Source: Lathyrus oleraceus (Eukaryota > Streptophyta > Magnoliopsida > Fabales > Fabaceae). From it: 64,000 nt of DNA. Of the stretch, positions 60,421 through 64,000 are shown piece by piece. Position numbers and translations under genes: made by a program. Position 1 is the stretch's first letter. Every line of letters begins with the position of its first letter. The notes beneath the pieces were generated by a model, which had not been told where the DNA came from, made no database searches, and worked only from the letters and a program-made list of their open reading frames with translations. The stretch lies in NCBI RefSeq assembly GCF_024323335.1, contig NC_066580.1:87033391-87097390 (forward strand), read 5' to 3'.

Positions 60421-60561
60421 GATCCTGAATGTCATACAAATAGGATTAAGTTGATCAGGCTCAATACTATGAATATAACACCAAGGACAATGATGACAAC
60501 CCACATATGAGGCAGAAAGGAATACTTATAATATTTCATGGCTAGGTCGAGGATACGACCT

Positions 60562-60573
60562 GCTCTGATACCA
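60562..60573 (-). promoter_or_regulatory. Primer-binding site of chromovirus copy C (initiator tRNA-Met)
   Basis: TGGTATCAGAGC on the minus strand, two bases after the LTR end. It identifies the LTR at 60576 as the 5' LTR of copy C. Confidence 0.93.
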
Positions 60574-60575
60574 AC

Positions 60576-62862
60576 TGTAACACCCACATATAATATATGT
60601 CTAGAATACATATTATACATAGTGTAAAACTGGTACTGAAATACATAAGTGCCTAGCAGCACATCATACATATACAATACATGCCCAAAATAACATAATA
60701 TGGCATAAGTGTACATAAGAGTGCCCAAAATAAAACTACTGAACTAGATCATTAGACAATGATCTCAAAAATATCTACACAGCGGAAGAAAAGCCATCAG
60801 TCCTCAGGTAAGCAAGACATCACTCTATCTTGCCCTTACCCTTATCCTGTTCAGAACCACCTGAAAAAAATAATCAACAACATGGGGTGAGATAACAATC
60901 TCAGTTGGTTCCCTATCTTATGGGTCCACTCGACTCTACAGGGTTTTCTAATCAATATTCAGCTCATGTCCAACTCAAGTCGACAAGGGAACGAAGACTT
61001 GAGCGATGGGGAACTAACTCGCAATTGTATGGCAACATGCAACTGAGTTCTCATAACTCAACCACGATCATTATTCAGATCACGACGCATCAATTCCCGA
61101 ACGGACTTACGTCTAAGCCATACCCGGTTCATGCATGCTCGTATGATTCGACTTTCGCGGTGGATATCCGGTCCCCCTATGGGACTTAAACCCACTATTG
61201 AGAACCATCACTCGTATGGGACTTTACCCACTTTGAGTCTCTTTCACCGTATGGGCCTTATCCCACTTTGGTGTCCACCTTTCCCCCATGTCCGCCATGG
61301 TTGGGGCTCAAACCCAATTGAGGCTCGAATCATTGGTCCCACATCCCAATGCTTACACGTCTAAGCATACCAATAGAGATGTGTACCACCACAGAAAAAC
61401 ACACATTCTGAATACATGATCGGTTCCATAATCATCGGTTCCACGAACCATAACAAATTCATCAATCACAGGTGACTTCATTCACCACATTACATAAATA
61501 ATAACATGGCATGTTCCATACAATGCGTCTCATACACATAACTCACATATGTTCCATAACCTAGATTATCCTTCTAAGTTATTAATCATATTATACTACT
61601 AGATTTCCTCACTCTCCTTTGTAAGGTTTTTAATCATGTTATTTCACAATCAAACATATCAACCATGTTTAGTTTTCATCTTAATAAAATTCATGGCATT
61701 TATAAATCACATCATATTTTATAACATGGAATAATAATAATAGCCATTTACGTTATCTTTCTAACGCATCCGTCCGTGTTCAAAATGGAGGTATAATACT
61801 CAATTAATTCATCAATCTATCTTAATCAAGATTTAGGTTAATATTTATTCATTGCATAAGCATTCAACAACAACCTCTCTAGCCTAGTGGTAAGGCATGT
61901 ATAGTTTCAAGGAGGTCCTGGGTTCGAACCCCACTGGTGACAAATTGTGCACAGATATAAAATTAAATTCTGTTTCAGTGTTAACCGGTTAACGCGCACG
62001 AATTTGCCTAAAAAGTGAATTCGCTAATGGTTAACCGGTTACCTCAAACCGTTAACCGGTTAACACGCATATTTTCATTGTTTTCCACTTCTCAAAACAC
62101 CTCAAACCGTTAAACGGTTAACACGCATATTTTCATTGTTTTCCACTTCTCAAAACACCATTTTCCTCTGTAACTCCATTTCCAATCAAACCCACACTCC
62201 TTCTTCCAACATAGCAAACCATATTATCATACCAATCACAAAACACATATTCATGAAAATCAACAAGAGCAAGAACATATTCATCTTATAGCATGGATAT
62301 TCATGATTTATCTAATATTCTACAACCCTAATTTTTTTCTAGAAAACTAAAGTTTCTAACTAGAACCCACCTCAAGAAATTGAAGAGGAGAAGTTGTTGA
62401 AGATGAGATGAGGATGAAGATGATGGTGTTGGTTCCAAGTTTTCCTTCTTCTTCTTCACTAACCTTGTTTTCCTTCTTTCTCTTAAGCTTTCCTCTTTCT
62501 TCCTATACTTCCTGATACATAGAACAAGTAAAGTGGCTTATGGTGGTAGTAGGTAAGAGATATTAACATGTGGTCACCAATTACCACGAGTAACATGTGG
62601 TTGGAAAAGGTTACAGGTAGTAACAAATATCTCAAGTGACACAACACTTGTAGTATTTGTTCTACCGGAGCTATTGACCCATTATTAGTGTTACCAAAAT
62701 GTCCCAATTAATAAAAGGTTAGTTCCACATGATATTAATTAAGTCAACCTGAACTCACTATTTGCTCTATTTATCCCAATTGACAACTTTTAGAGCACAT
62801 AGGAACTCAGTTGGTCTCAATTAATTGGAGTTTAGGCATTTAAGAGAACACGGGGTATTACA
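60576..62862 (-). repeat. Chromovirus LTR shared by copies C and D (2287 bp)
   Basis: Same ends as the LTR at 7195-9478 and nearly the same sequence (for example one additional ATA near 61738). The primer-binding site of copy C lies to its left and the polypurine tract of copy D to its right. Its SINE-like segment has an intact B box (near 61921). Confidence 0.93.
61868..61942 (+). repeat. tRNA/SINE-like segment in the C/D LTR
   Basis: TAGCCTAGTGG and GGTTCGAACC match the Pol III A and B boxes without mismatch. It corresponds to 8490-8560 and is antisense to the chromovirus. Confidence 0.5.
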
Positions 62863-64000
62863 TCCTCCCCCCCTTAAATAAAAATTCGTCCTCGAATTTA
62901 AATATTACCTGGAAAAGATGAGGGTAAGCTTCTCGCATTTCTGACTCTAGTTCCCAGGTGGCGTCGCCTGGGTGTGATTCATCCCACTGAACTTTAACAA
63001 GAGGAATCTCCTTATTCCTTAACACCTTAACTTCTCGTCCTGTAATGCAACTTGGTAGAGGTTCGAAGGTCAGATCTGCTTCTACTTCTACTGAACTTGG
63101 AAGAATAGGCTGAAGAGAATCTGGAATGAACTTCCTGAGTTGAGATACGTGAAAAACATCATGCATTTCTGATAGAGAAGGTGGTAAGGCTAATCTGTAG
63201 GCTACTTCTCCAATTCTCTCTGTAATCTGGTATGGCCCTATGTATCTCGGACTTAGCTTCCGTGACTTAAACGGTCCTTTCAATCTCAACCTCGGAGTCA
63301 CCTTCAAAAATACATGATCACCTTCATCAAATTCCAAAGGTCTTCTCCTGTGATCCGCATAGCTCTTTTGGCGATCTTGTGCTTTCTTTATCTTATCACA
63401 GACCATCTTTATCTTTTCCGTCGTCTCTTGAATAATCTCCGGTCCTAAGATCCTTTCTTCTCCAACTTCTGTCCAACATAAAGGTGTTCTACACTTCCGT
63501 CCATACAAAGCCTCATAAGGAGCCATCCCAATACTTGCATGATAACTATTGTTATATGCGAATTCAATCAATGGCAAAAGCTCCCTCCAATTCCCCCCAC
63601 TTTCAAGTACACAAGCTCTTAACATATCTTCCAGTGTCTGTATTATCCGTTCAGTCTGACCATCTGTCTGGGGATGGTTAGAGGTGCTTAAACACAATCT
63701 CGATCCCATAGCTTGTTGGAATGCTCTCCAAAACCTTGAAGTAAACTTTGGGTCTCTATCGGACACGATGCTAGTAGGAACACCGTGCAACCTAACAATT
63801 TCTGAAATGAACAACCGTGCAAGATGACTTGCCTTGTAAGTAGTCTTCACGGCCAAAAAGTGTGCGGACTTAGTCAACCGATCCACAATCACCCAAATTG
63901 AATCATAACCACCTTGAGTCCGAGGCAACCCTACCGCAAAATCCATTGAAATACTATCCCATTTCCAAACTGGAATTCCTAAAGGCTGTAATAACCCACC
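62858..64000 (-). CDS. Chromovirus copy D pol, C-terminal part (integrase and chromodomain)
   Basis: Open from the window end leftward to the TAA in the LTR. It encodes the integrase core from [16 protein letters not shown] through SDRDPKF and DGQTERI, the C-terminal integrase region ([26 protein letters not shown]), and the chromodomain ([28 protein letters not shown]). It is nearly identical to copy C. The upstream part lies beyond the window, so whether the gene is intact is unknown. Confidence 0.93.
   Translation of the reverse strand, partial: GGLLQPLGIPVWKWDSISMDFAVGLPRTQGGYDSIWVIVDRLTKSAHFLAVKTTYKASHLARLFISEIVRLHGVPTSIVSDRDPKFTSRFWRAFQQAMGSRLCLSTSNHPQTDGQTERIIQTLEDMLRACVLESGGNWRELLPLIEFAYNNSYHASIGMAPYEALYGRKCRTPLCWTEVGEERILGPEIIQETTEKIKMVCDKIKKAQDRQKSYADHRRRPLEFDEGDHVFLKVTPRLRLKGPFKSRKLSPRYIGPYQITERIGEVAYRLALPPSLSEMHDVFHVSQLRKFIPDSLQPILPSSVEVEADLTFEPLPSCITGREVKVLRNKEIPLVKVQWDESHPGDATWELESEMREAYPHLFQVIFKFEDEFLFKGGRM
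62863..62875 (-). promoter_or_regulatory. Polypurine tract of chromovirus copy D
   Basis: AAGGGGGGGAGGA on the minus strand directly before the shared LTR. It shows that this LTR is also the 3' LTR of copy D. Confidence 0.87.

Noticed and set aside
1..64000. Host protein-coding gene or novel non-retroelement system
   Set aside because: Every long conserved frame belongs to gag-pol or an accessory ORF of the retroelements described, and the remaining stretches are LTRs, leaders, 3' UTRs or repeats.

Overview
This window holds no recognisable host gene. It is a stack of nested and tandem Ty3/gypsy LTR retrotransposons of a plant. The lineages are chromoviruses (Tekay/Del type, with C-terminal chromodomain), Tat/Ogre-type elements (second RNase H, LTRs up to 5 kb, 3'-UTR tandem repeats) and one Athila element. 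Ogre-type LTRs starting TGTCATACCCC and TGTAGCACCTC, and a 21.5-kb element, suggest a large-genome legume, probably tribe Fabeae (Pisum, Vicia, Lathyrus, Lens). The species assignment is inference.

The base layer is a head-to-tail minus-strand array of one chromovirus family (copies D, C, B, A from right to left). Neighbouring copies share single LTRs: 7195-9478 between A and B, 60576-62862 between C and D, and a truncated LTR at 54865-55997 after C. The other layers are inserted into this array.

1-4004: the 3' end of an Ogre-type element (Ogre-1, plus strand). It has a 3'-UTR satellite-like array of 64-bp units, a polypurine tract and a 2.1-kb LTR, and is inserted in copy A between RNase H and integrase. 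4005-9478: copy A gag-pro-RT-RH and its LTR. 9479-20584: the 3' part of copy B, split by an intact 8.75-kb Tekay-like element (9693-18441, TSD AGATC) with a full 1456-aa gag-pol. 20585-54343: a second Ogre/Tat element (Ogre-2, plus strand) inserted in the reverse transcriptase of copy B. Its leader is interrupted by an intact 12.2-kb Athila element (26711-38909, TSD CTGAT). 54344-54864: a second copy of the Ogre-2 primer-binding site and leader, abruptly joined to a chromovirus LTR. 54865-64000: chromovirus copy C (complete but with three nonsense codons), its 5' LTR, and the 3' part of copy D.

The genes are self-propagation genes: gag, aspartic protease, reverse transcriptase, RNase H and integrase, plus a chromodomain in the chromoviruses, two extra ORFs in Athila and a second RNase H in Ogre-2. 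Ogre-2 shows an apparent 239-nt intron whose removal would fuse gag-pro to pol in frame. The order of insertion reads directly from the nesting: chromovirus array first; then Tekay-2, Ogre-1 and Ogre-2; then Athila into Ogre-2; and a deletion that removed the 5' half of copy B. I found no previously undescribed system unrelated to retroelements. The most notable items are the shared-LTR tandem architecture, the Ogre-2/chromovirus deletion junction, the excess of nonsense codons in a very young Ogre-2, and the repeat arrays inside the elements.
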